Shown here: positions 57,098 to 64,000 of the stretch, one piece after another | How positions within the stretch are numbered: the first letter of the stretch is position 1 | How the letters are laid out: every line of letters starts with the position of its first letter | NCBI RefSeq assembly: GCF_002240415.1 | Contig: NZ_CP020028.1 | Coordinates: 434,001 to 498,000 of the forward strand | DNA from: Paenibacillus kribbensis | GTDB taxonomy: Bacteria > Bacillota > Bacilli > Paenibacillales > Paenibacillaceae | Length of the DNA stretch: 64,000 nt | Reading direction: 5' to 3' | Notes under the pieces: generated by a model | Told to the model about the DNA's origin: nothing | The model's database searches: none | The model's input: the letters and a program-made list of their open reading frames with translations, nothing else | Translations under genes and position numbers: made by a program

Positions 57098-59218
57098 ATG
57101 AAAATTGCAGTATATGCGGTTAGGTATATGGGGCATTGGAATCTACGATTATCTGTGGATATTCGAGTAGATATGTCATGGTGGATGCAACGAAATGAGG
57201 GACAAAAGAATATTGTTGAAAGGTGGGTGTTATTAGGAGAAGGGCTTCCATTGCCTTGGGGAACAAAACTGTGTGAAACATTCAAGGAACTGGCGGATAT
57301 GAAGCGATGGGGGAATAAGCAATGGTGGCGATATATTCTTTCCAACCTAAAGAATGAGCTGTCTCTGGAACCTTTTGGCGGACAACGAATTTTAACTGGA
57401 GAAGCAGACCATATATGCATTTGGGATCATGTACAAGGCTGGATCTCAGGTGCAGAAAATGAGGGGGAAAGACGAGAAATACAAGGAACATTATGTTTTA
57501 TTCAAGAAAAGGAACGCTGCAGTGGAATTGAAGAACTGGATATGCAGTGTGTGGCACGCCAAGCAGATGAGTTGGTTGAATTGCTAACAGGACGCCAGTT
57601 GCTCGTACCGGAAGCCGAAGCGCTGTTGGCAGAGGCAGCGCCAGGTTTGGAGCGTGCTTGGCGCTCAGCTGCGCAACTAGCATATCTGCAAGGCCGGCTC
57701 AGCTTTGCTGCTGGCCTCGCTCCCGCACCACGTGCACGCTGCTCTGCCGCGCGTGCACATGAACTCCGCTGCAACCGTTGTGGCAGCGGGGTGGTGCACC
57801 GCACGAGCTGCGCATCGTGCGGACGCAAGGCGTGCGCCTACTGCGAGACTTGTCTCGCACTTGGGCGCAGCCGTGAATGCTCGCTGCTGCTGCGCGGTGC
57901 AGCGAAACCCGCCGTGCCGCGCACGGCAGCAGCAGCCCCAGCGGCGGAACTCGACCGCTGGGGGCTGAGCCCTGCGCAACGTGCCGCCGCCGAAGCGGCA
58001 CTGCGCTTTTTGGCCGCACCACCTGTGGAGGTGCGGAGACGCTCCCGCCCGGAAGGCCACTGGCTGCGGGCGTGCGCATTGTTCCGGCGCGGCATGGTTG
58101 CGTGCCGGGGCTCAGGCGCTGCCGCTGCGCATGGCAGCACTCTTGCCCGCAGCGGGCAGCCTTCGCCCAAATCTGGCGAGCGTGCCTGGGGGATCACTGC
58201 ACGGCAAGTCAACGATTTCGCGGCAGAACGTTTTCTGCTCTGGGCCGTGACTGGCGCAGGCAAAACGGAGATGATGTTTCCGCTCTTACAGCATGTGTTG
58301 GAGCGCGGAGGGACAGCGCTTGTAGCAACACCGCGCCGGGATGTGGTACTGGAGTTGGCACCTCGTTTGGCAGTTGCTTTTCCCCAAGCTAGCATGGTAA
58401 CGCTCTATGGAGGAAGCGCAGAACGTTGGCAAAGAGGACAGCTGACACTGGCAACGACACACCAGCTATTGCGTTATCGTCATGCCTTTGATCTGGTAGT
58501 GATTGACGAGATTGACGCGTTTCCTTATCACAATGATCCTATGCTCGCTTTTGCTGCACAAGCTGTATGTAAACCAGAGGGCAAGTTTATCTATTTGTCT
58601 GCTACGCCACCGCATGCCCTGCAGAAAGAGGCTGCACGCGGCTGGCTGCCACACGCCAAGGTTCCCGTTCGTTTTCATCGTCATCCCTTACCTGTTCCAT
58701 TTCGCTTGGGGACTTCTCCAGTGAAGCAGTGGCTGCAAAAAGCTCAGCTTCCCGCGTCCTTGATCCAGCATCTGCGTGTATCTATACAACGTGGAGCGCA
58801 GATCTTTTTGTTTGTGACACGAATTTCACATATTCAGGGTCTTGTAGAGCTTCTGATTAAATACTTACCTGATGTTCCTATTGCGGGTACCTCATCACAG
58901 GATGAAGAGCGAACCGCTAAAGTACGCTTATTCCGAGCTACTGAAATACGTGTACTGGTTACAACCACTATTTTAGAGCGGGGCGTGACTGTTCCACGAA
59001 GCGATGTGTACATACTGGACGCGGACAGCAGCCTTTTTGATGAGGCCTCTCTCGTCCAAATGGCGGGTCGCGCGGGAAGATCCAAGGATGACCCGTGTGG
59101 TAGCGTTATTTTTACATCTCCCCAATGGACTCGTGGTCAAAAGAGAGCAATCAGACAGATTCAACGCATGAATACACTAGCACGAAAAAAAGGCTATCTG
59201 AAGGAGAAAAAGCATTAA
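57098..59218 (+). CDS. comFA: ComFA-like competence helicase
   Basis: A DEAD-box-type ATPase that helps drive single-stranded DNA uptake through ComEC. The 706 residues far exceed B. subtilis ComFA (about 460). A four-Cys-type zinc region (CNRCGS ... CASCGRKACAYCETC) is at about 224-250. Walker A GAGKT is at 386-390, Walker B is DEIDAF, motif III is SATPP, and the C-terminal helicase motif is QMAGRAGR. The extra length is a long N-terminal part and a low-complexity Ala/Arg-rich, G+C-rich stretch on both sides of the zinc region. ATG 57098 follows GGGAGGG, and this start is preferred over upstream TTG 57035. Confidence 0.93.
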   Translation: MKIAVYAVRYMGHWNLRLSVDIRVDMSWWMQRNEGQKNIVERWVLLGEGLPLPWGTKLCETFKELADMKRWGNKQWWRYILSNLKNELSLEPFGGQRILTGEADHICIWDHVQGWISGAENEGERREIQGTLCFIQEKERCSGIEELDMQCVARQADELVELLTGRQLLVPEAEALLAEAAPGLERAWRSAAQLAYLQGRLSFAAGLAPAPRARCSAARAHELRCNRCGSGVVHRTSCASCGRKACAYCETCLALGRSRECSLLLRGAAKPAVPRTAAAAPAAELDRWGLSPAQRAAAEAALRFLAAPPVEVRRRSRPEGHWLRACALFRRGMVACRGSGAAAAHGSTLARSGQPSPKSGERAWGITARQVNDFAAERFLLWAVTGAGKTEMMFPLLQHVLERGGTALVATPRRDVVLELAPRLAVAFPQASMVTLYGGSAERWQRGQLTLATTHQLLRYRHAFDLVVIDEIDAFPYHNDPMLAFAAQAVCKPEGKFIYLSATPPHALQKEAARGWLPHAKVPVRFHRHPLPVPFRLGTSPVKQWLQKAQLPASLIQHLRVSIQRGAQIFLFVTRISHIQGLVELLIKYLPDVPIAGTSSQDEERTAKVRLFRATEIRVLVTTTILERGVTVPRSDVYILDADSSLFDEASLVQMAGRAGRSKDDPCGSVIFTSPQWTRGQKRAIRQIQRMNTLARKKGYLKEKKH

Positions 59219-59304
59219 ATGCAGTAAATAAAAAAAGTTTTTTTAGAAATATGAAACCTGAAACGATGTCGGTACGTAAACTACCAAGAAAGGTGCATTC
59301 TGGT

Positions 59305-60132
59305 ATGGGGATGATTTCCAAAACCCGCCTTTTTATGAATTGGCTACTCCATCGTCAGTCCCAAACATGTATCTCTTGTGGCACTCTCACAGGGCATTTT
59401 TCCGAGTACTCCGGGATTTGTACTTCTTGTTCTGCTCAAATTCCTTGGATTTACAAAATTCGGTGTGTTCATTGCGGGCGCCCGACATTTTGTCCGGACT
59501 GTATAAGGCTTGTCCGATCGGCACGCTACTATGTGTGTAATCGGAGTGCAACCAGCTACACGCCGATGATGAGAGAATGGATTGGACAGTTCAAATATCG
59601 TGGGAATGAAAAGTATGCTTCTGCGTTGGGCGAGATAATGAACCGAGCCTATCGGGCGATGAGACATGAGTTTACAGGCCATCGCGGTTCTGTTCCCAAA
59701 CGATCTTTGTGGAATGTAGACGTTGTGACCTGTGTTCCGGTAAGTGAGACGAGACTGGCAGAACGGGGCTTCAATCAGGCTCAAGTTTTGGCGAAAGAGA
59801 TTGCCAGGCGAAATAAGCTCCCTTTCGTATCTTTACTTGCTCGTCCACAAGATACAGGCAAACAGAGCTTTAAAACCAAAAAGGAACGCATAAGCACAAT
59901 GGATAATGCCTTTGCTGTTATCCCTGATAAGGCGAAGTTGTTGAAGTCTCTTGTTTTAAAAGCTGATTCTCGATATACATCGGCGAGGATGCAGTCTGTT
60001 ACTGTTTTGCTCGTAGACGATATCTATACAACAGGTAGCACCTTGCAGGCGTGTGCGCGTGTTTTAGGTGAAGAGGCAGCAGAGCAAGGAGTACATTTGG
60101 CTATTTTTTGCCTGACTTTAGCAAGATCATAA
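59305..60132 (+). CDS. comFC: ComFC-like phosphoribosyltransferase-fold competence protein
   Basis: About 275 residues. The N-terminal zinc-ribbon-like cysteines (CISCGTL, CTSC, CVHCGRPTFCPDC) are followed by a PRT domain with the PRPP-type motif VLLVDDIYTTGSTL and VSETRLAERGFNQA. ComFC is needed for transformation and interacts with ComFA. The start is uncertain: ATG 59305 has AAAGGTG 9 bases upstream; earlier in-frame starts (59251, or 59125 inside comFA) lack good ribosome sites. comFB is absent between comFA and comFC. Confidence 0.9.
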   Translation: MGMISKTRLFMNWLLHRQSQTCISCGTLTGHFSEYSGICTSCSAQIPWIYKIRCVHCGRPTFCPDCIRLVRSARYYVCNRSATSYTPMMREWIGQFKYRGNEKYASALGEIMNRAYRAMRHEFTGHRGSVPKRSLWNVDVVTCVPVSETRLAERGFNQAQVLAKEIARRNKLPFVSLLARPQDTGKQSFKTKKERISTMDNAFAVIPDKAKLLKSLVLKADSRYTSARMQSVTVLLVDDIYTTGSTLQACARVLGEEAAEQGVHLAIFCLTLARS

Positions 60133-60515
60133 GTCTAAATTTTCTGTATTTGCCGTGGAACGATTGTTTTGAAACTATGAAATAAAGATTGAAATTGCCT
60201 TAAAAATGGCTTAATAGGTAGAGTAGAGTTCTTTTACACCACGAAATCAGCAGAATTTGACAACGAGCTAGAAAGAGATATATAATAAAAATATAGAGAC
60301 AAACAAAAAGTAAGGAAGTGAGGGATGAATTAAGAATATTTCAATTTAGAGGTTGATTTTTTTGGAAAAGAGGAGTACAATTTCTATCTGTTGATAGCTA
60401 ACATGAATTGGTAATGAGTTGGCTAACGACAAACAGAGCGGACATTGGGAGTGTCTCGCTCAGTAGTAAAGCAGTTAATTAAAATTTAAAGCTAAAAAAG
60501 AGGAGAGAAAAAATC
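60133..60515 (+). promoter_or_regulatory. Intergenic region with two promoters for the LysM gene
   Basis: Promoter 1: TTGACA (60257-60262), 18 bases, TATAAT (60281-60286). Promoter 2: TTGATT (60355-60360), 17 bases, TACAAT (60378-60383). The leader then folds as GAGCGgACA...TGTctCGCTC near 60436-60461, ahead of the ribosome site AAGAGGAGAG. I looked for the c-di-AMP (ydaO) riboswitch often found before wall-protein genes and did not find it. Confidence 0.65.
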
Positions 60516-60983
60516 ATGAAAAACGTAATGAAAAAAGTAGCAGTATCTAGTATGCTGGCAGTTAGCTTAGGTGCAGTATCTTTGTTGAGTCCACTCGCAA
60601 CAGGTCAAGTAATGGCAGCATCAGGACAAGATCGTGAAAAAGATAGAGCTGAAGAACAACTGATCATTCAACAACAAGAAGCAGCACAAAAAGCATTCGA
60701 AGCTAAAGTTTTTGGAATTAAAGCTACTGAAGAAGCAGCTACAGCACCCGCTCAACCAGCTACTGAGAACAGCAATCAAGCAACAACTACAAAACCAGCA
60801 ACAACTACTACAACTGAAACACCAGCTACTGTAAACACAATCACAGTAAATGTTCAAGACGGCGACACACTGGCTTCTATTGCAGAAAAATACGGCGTAA
60901 CTGTCGAAGAACTGGTTAAAATTAACAACCTGATTAAAGTGGGTCAAGAACTGCAAGTACCACAAACAAACACAAATAAATAA
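60516..60983 (+). CDS. Secreted LysM-domain protein
   Basis: A 155-residue exported protein. The signal peptide (1-34, ending VMAA) is followed by a charged helical stretch (DREKDRAEEQLIIQQQEA), a Thr/Pro/Ala-rich linker (about 72-106), and one LysM peptidoglycan-binding domain (VQDGDTLASIAEKYGVTVEEL ... VGQELQVP, about 112-151). No catalytic domain is present. Codon use is strongly biased like the S-layer-type gene, and the gene has two promoters, so it should be abundant. It may act as a wall-binding structural or protective protein. Confidence 0.88.
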   Translation: MKNVMKKVAVSSMLAVSLGAVSLLSPLATGQVMAASGQDREKDRAEEQLIIQQQEAAQKAFEAKVFGIKATEEAATAPAQPATENSNQATTTKPATTTTTETPATVNTITVNVQDGDTLASIAEKYGVTVEELVKINNLIKVGQELQVPQTNTNK

Positions 60984-61210
60984 TTATTATTATGAATGCA
61001 TAATAATATGTGTTTATTAAACCAAGTGTTTGACTATAGTATACGGGAAGGCCTCTATTAAAACAATGCTTTTTTGAATAATTGTTTGTTTTTTTTGGGC
61101 TGCAAATTTTCAATAATGCATCTATCTTGATTTCAAATAGTTTATGAATTGAGATGAGGATAGTTGCATAAGATTTATGAATCCCCACACTCCATGTGCG
61201 GAGCATTCGT

Positions 61211-61336
61211 ATGGGCGCCGATCCCCCGGATTTACAGCATTTGCTTGAAGCATTCGGGGCACAGGTGAACATGAATTCTTCTGAGGATTGTTTCGCCCGG
61301 TTTTCCCCTCAGCTTGATCTGCATTTCTACGTTTGA
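61211..61336 (+). CDS. Possible small ORF (41 residues) in a G+C-rich island
   Basis: ATG 61211 has GGAG at 61200-61203 and the frame runs to TGA at 61334-61336. The peptide has a protein-like makeup (PPDLQHLLEAFGAQVN, then a Cys and FSPQLDLHFYV). The frame is open upstream to a TGA near 61178, so a GTG start is also possible. A terminator begins 34 bases after the stop. It could be a real small gene, or the end of a lost gene. No family is recognised. Confidence 0.3.
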   Translation: MGADPPDLQHLLEAFGAQVNMNSSEDCFARFSPQLDLHFYV

Positions 61337-61369
61337 TCATATTCATATATAGCTATTTTAATTATAATG

Positions 61370-61416
61370 AAGCGCTATTCCCGAAAATTACTGGAATGGC
61401 GCTTATTTTATTTTTT
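61370..61416 (+). terminator. Terminator upstream of yvyF
   Basis: AAGCGCtATTCC pairs with GGAATgGCGCTT around CGAAAATTACT, followed by a T-rich run. Confidence 0.82.
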
Positions 61417-61717
61417 AATCTTAAATAAGTTGCCTTTTTTGACGATAAATAGATACATGCCATAGGCTGAGATGTAACGATTCGTTGGCTTCCTTAATTT
61501 GTATGTCATTTGAATAACGATACATATAAATGTAGAGAAAATTTTGCTGCTGGAGTATTATCATCTATATTTTAATTATGATAACGTACAAAATGTGTAG
61601 TTGTGTAAAATCTGAGAATCATTTTTGAAATATTTGCTAGACGAAGCTCTTCAGTATAAGGTAATGTAAGGATAAAAGTAATTAGAGACCGGAAATTGGA
61701 AAGGGGCGCTGCAGAGG

Positions 61718-62128
61718 ATGAATTTGGATAACTGTCCCCGCTGTGGAAAGCTGTTTATTATGAATGTCAGAGGAATCTGCCAGAATTGTATTAAAGAAAT
61801 CGAGCTTGAATATGAGCGCTGCGTCAAACATATACGTGAAAATAAAGGGATTAATATGCATGAGCTTTCTGACGCTACTGGGGTATCCGTTAAGCAAATC
61901 ACAACATTTATACGTGAGGGGCGCATTTCCATTGCTAATGCACCCAATATGACGTATCCTTGCGAAGTATGCGGAATACCGATTCGTGAAGGACACATGT
62001 GCGATTCTTGTCGAACAAGACTGACCAAAGACCTGCATCAGGCCGCGCGTGAAAGCAGTAATCAGGAGCAAAGTAACAATATGGGCAAAGGTGCCTACAG
62101 CGCAATTGATAAACTCCGTGAAAAGTAG
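61718..62128 (+). CDS. yvyF: Flagellar operon protein YvyF (TIGR03826)
   Basis: A 136-residue protein with two cysteine pairs at each end (CPRCGK ... CQNC and CEVCG ... CDSC), probably binding zinc. Between them is a helix-turn-helix-like segment (MHELSDATGVSVKQITTFI, about 48-66), which suggests nucleic acid binding. It lies between comFC and flgM as in Bacillus. ATG 61718 has GGGGCG upstream, with a rather long spacing. Its exact role in motility is not established. Confidence 0.88.
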   Translation: MNLDNCPRCGKLFIMNVRGICQNCIKEIELEYERCVKHIRENKGINMHELSDATGVSVKQITTFIREGRISIANAPNMTYPCEVCGIPIREGHMCDSCRTRLTKDLHQAARESSNQEQSNNMGKGAYSAIDKLREK

Positions 62129-62158
62129 TACAGGGGAATTAAAAACACGTTTAGCTAT

Positions 62159-62185
62159 TCAAAAAGTTTCAAATAGCGCCGATAA
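62159..62185 (+). promoter_or_regulatory. Candidate sigma-D promoter of flgM
   Basis: TCAA (62159-62162), 15 bases, GCCGATAA (62178-62185), against TAAA-N15-GCCGATAT. flgM is sigma-D-controlled in Bacillus. The -10 element is also the 5' arm of the terminator that follows. Confidence 0.65.
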
Positions 62186-62216
62186 TCTTTATAGAGCTTA
62201 TCGGTTTTTTTATTTT
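62177..62216 (+). terminator. Terminator after yvyF
   Basis: CCGATAA (62179-62185) pairs with TTATCGG (62198-62204), followed by a run of T. Transcripts begun at the overlapping sigma-D promoter would lack the 5' arm and escape it. Confidence 0.8.
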
Positions 62217-62313
62217 TAGCAAACATGCACAAAATAAAGAATACGAATTATGTTCGACGCTATGTCGTCTGATACATTCTGACCATATCAAATAACTAAG
62301 GAAGGTGGAAGTT

Positions 62314-62589
62314 ATGAAAATTAACGAGACCAACCGCATCGGAGCGATTAATCCATACCAGCGAAATATGGAAACAGGACGCCAGGAGGAGCAAAAGAAA
62401 TCCCGTCGCAAGGATGAGGTCTCCATTTCCCCGGAAGCAATGGAAATGTTGAACCGCAGCAGCGATACAGATCGAGTTAAAAAGATTCAGGATCTTAAGC
62501 AGCAAGTGGCTTCTGGAACATATCGTGTGGATGCAGACAAAATTGCAGAGAAGCTGTTGCCTTACTTCAAGCAGTCTTCCGAAAGTTAG
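62314..62589 (+). CDS. flgM: Anti-sigma factor FlgM
   Basis: A 91-residue negative regulator of sigma-D. The C-terminal sigma-binding helices (DRVKKIQDLKQQVASGTYRV and ADKIAEKLLPYF) are typical. FlgM is exported through the finished hook, which releases sigma-D for late genes such as flgK downstream. ATG 62314 follows AAGGAAGGTGG, and this is preferred over GTG 62305. flgN starts 12 bases after. Confidence 0.95.
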   Translation: MKINETNRIGAINPYQRNMETGRQEEQKKSRRKDEVSISPEAMEMLNRSSDTDRVKKIQDLKQQVASGTYRVDADKIAEKLLPYFKQSSES

Positions 62590-62601
62590 GTGAAGTAAAA
62601 T

Positions 62602-63099
62602 ATGCCTTTAGAGCGCCTGATTGATGTGCTGGAGCAGCTGAGAGAGGCTCATGAGCAGTTGATTGCACTAGGAACTCAAAAGAAAGAAGCACTGATATCT
62701 AATAAGGTAGATCAGCTCATTTTAGTCATGAATCAGGAATCGAAGCTTTCCAAACTTATTGATCAACTTGAAGAGCAACGTATTTCCTCTGCATATGAGT
62801 TTTTGCAGGAACGCGGAATTAAATCTAAGTTGAACTTAACCATTACAGAGTTGTCTCGTCTTGTTTTTGACCCTCAAGACAAGCAGAGGTTGCTGAGCAT
62901 TCAAACACGGCTTTCTGAGACGTTGAACAAACTTAAGCAGCTTAATGAGTTGAACCGTCAGCTTATAGAGCAGGCACTCTCATACATTGATTTTTCTGTA
63001 GAAACGATGTCTTATTACGAGGAATCCGAAACAACGTATCATCGACCAGATGAAAAAAATTCTACTATTCGCTCAGGGTTATTCGACACTCGAGCCTAA
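62602..63099 (+). CDS. flgN: Flagellar chaperone FlgN
   Basis: A 165-residue, mostly helical coiled-coil protein that chaperones the hook-filament junction proteins FlgK and FlgL. It is identified from its helical heptad pattern (LEQLREAHEQLIALGTQKKE and LSETLNKLKQLNELNRQL) and its position directly before flgK. ATG 62602 follows TTAGGTGAAG. Confidence 0.92.
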   Translation: MPLERLIDVLEQLREAHEQLIALGTQKKEALISNKVDQLILVMNQESKLSKLIDQLEEQRISSAYEFLQERGIKSKLNLTITELSRLVFDPQDKQRLLSIQTRLSETLNKLKQLNELNRQLIEQALSYIDFSVETMSYYEESETTYHRPDEKNSTIRSGLFDTRA

Positions 63100-63114
63100 T
63101 TGCAGGAGGAAAAT

Positions 63115-64000
63115 ATGACCTCGACATTTCATGCTATAGAAACTGCGAAAAGAAGCTTAAATACACAAACCGCAGCACTAAATACAACCGGACACAATAT
63201 CTCAAATGCCAACACAGCTGGTTACTCCAGACAAGTGGTCAGTATGAAGGCAACCGATTCTATGGAAGCCTATGGTTTGAATCGTTCCGTTGTAAGAGGA
63301 CAATTGGGAACAGGTGTCGAGTTCAGCGCGATTGAGCGGGTACGTCAGACATTTCTGGATGACCAGTATCGCAATGAAAACTCCTCTTTAGGTGGATGGG
63401 ATATCCGCTACGATACTTTGAATAAGCTCGAAACAATTATGAACGAGCCCTCTGACACAGGAATGCGCAAGGTCATGGATAATTTCTGGAATGCTTGGTC
63501 GGATTTAAGTCAAGATCCCCAAGATGTAACTAACCGTAAAATCGTAAAAGAAACGACGCTGGCATTGACGGATGCATTGAATCAGACAAGCAAACAGCTT
63601 GATGCGTTAGATTCTGATTTAACCAATAATATTACCTTGAAAACAACAGAAATGAATGCTCTTCTCCAAACTGTAGCAGATTTAAACGGAAACATCACCA
63701 AGTTGGAGTCATTGGGAGATAATCCAAATGACTTGAGAGATCAGCGGGATTACGCGATCGATAAGTTGTCTAAACTGGCTAATGTACAGGTTACTCAACT
63801 GGATGATGGGTATCAAGTAACAGTAGCTGGGCAAGTAGCTGTAGCTGGTACTGTGGTTACACCATTAACCGCAGACGGTCTTCAGGCTGCTTTTACAGGT
63901 GGCACCTTGACTGGCGGCGAAGTTTACGGAATGGTATTATCGCGTGACAGATATGTTGCGGATTACAAAAACCAGATGAACCAATTGGCTAACACACTGG
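63115..64000 (+). CDS. flgK: Flagellar hook-associated protein FlgK, N-terminal part
   Basis: The frame stays open to the window edge (295 codons). FlgK forms the first hook-filament junction ring. The N-terminal rod-type signature (LNTTGHNISNANTAGYSRQV, about 22-41) and the following helical D1 domain (ERVRQTFLDDQYRNE; LDALDSDLTNNITLKT; NDLRDQRDYAIDKLSKL) are clear. ATG 63115 follows GCAGGAGGAAA. It is likely co-transcribed with flgM-flgN. Confidence 0.96.
   Translation, partial: MTSTFHAIETAKRSLNTQTAALNTTGHNISNANTAGYSRQVVSMKATDSMEAYGLNRSVVRGQLGTGVEFSAIERVRQTFLDDQYRNENSSLGGWDIRYDTLNKLETIMNEPSDTGMRKVMDNFWNAWSDLSQDPQDVTNRKIVKETTLALTDALNQTSKQLDALDSDLTNNITLKTTEMNALLQTVADLNGNITKLESLGDNPNDLRDQRDYAIDKLSKLANVQVTQLDDGYQVTVAGQVAVAGTVVTPLTADGLQAAFTGGTLTGGEVYGMVLSRDRYVADYKNQMNQLANTL

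Larger units (their letters stand above)
60984..61717 (+). other. Intergenic region LysM gene-yvyF
   Basis: This A+T-rich gap of 730 bases starts with an all-A/T hairpin (ATTATTAT/ATAATAAT near 60984-61010). A distinctly more G+C-rich island lies at 61180-61340 with a possible small ORF, followed by a clear terminator (61370-61416). 61417-61717 shows no structure I can name, and I found no convincing sigma-D promoter for yvyF. Confidence 0.45.

Noticed and set aside
60286..60515. c-di-AMP (ydaO) riboswitch before the LysM gene
   Set aside because: The leader is too short and lacks the conserved blocks; only one simple hairpin is visible.

Overview
The window is a stretch of Firmicutes chromosome, most likely Paenibacillus (P. 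polymyxa-like). Endospore genes (spoIID, spoIIQ, spoIIID, an alpha/beta SASP), an F-type ATPase operon, SLH-domain and S-layer-type surface proteins with csaB, and two blocks in Bacillus gene order (ywlE-ywlG-glyA-upp-atp-murA-spoIID-spoIIQ-spoIIID-mbl-flhO-flhP and degS-degU-comFA-comFC-yvyF-flgM-flgN-flgK) all point there. The genus is inferred from protein character and synteny, not from a database search.

Layout. 1-4871: end of ywlE, then ywlG-glyA behind a well-conserved ZTP (pfl) riboswitch with terminator, then upp and a UDP-GlcNAc 2-epimerase. 5044-12610: atpZ-I-B-E-F-H-A-G-D-C behind a near-consensus sigma-A promoter. 12964-21128: ywzB-like gene, murA, the sporulation genes spoIID, spoIIQ and spoIIID, mbl, and flagellar rod genes flhO-flhP with a sigma-D promoter overlapping the end of mbl. 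21129-22026: a non-coding block with two related inverted-repeat units in opposite orientation. 22027-24285: fabZ and phosphoglucomutase. 24464-33840: a secondary cell wall polymer (SCWP) locus (DUF5693 membrane protein, csaB, tagA, tagO) followed by a large SLH protein.

34193-43862 is the most unusual part. An RND transporter and a lipoprotein adaptor are followed by a very strongly codon-biased S-layer-type protein, a TolC-family protein that carries stalk (copper amine oxidase N-terminal-like) domains instead of a beta-barrel, and a secreted protein of unknown role. I propose that these form, or belong to, an envelope-spanning export assembly in a single-membrane, S-layered bacterium. 43979-51445: SASP, metK (behind a promoter followed at once by a terminator), and a second RND-adaptor operon on the minus strand with a TetR regulator gene and palindromic operators on its promoter. 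51711-54428: a secreted phosphodiester glycosidase-type protein with stalk domains. 54476-64000: degSU, competence genes comFA/comFC, a LysM protein and the start of the late flagellar operon, ending inside flgK.

How the parts connect. MnaA (UDP-ManNAc supply), TagO (GlcNAc-P primer), TagA (ManNAc transfer) and CsaB (pyruvylation) would build the pyruvylated polymer that SLH proteins bind. The stalk domain recurs in three exported proteins here (S-layer-type protein, TolC-like protein, glycosidase), which suggests a shared way of associating with the wall or surface layer.
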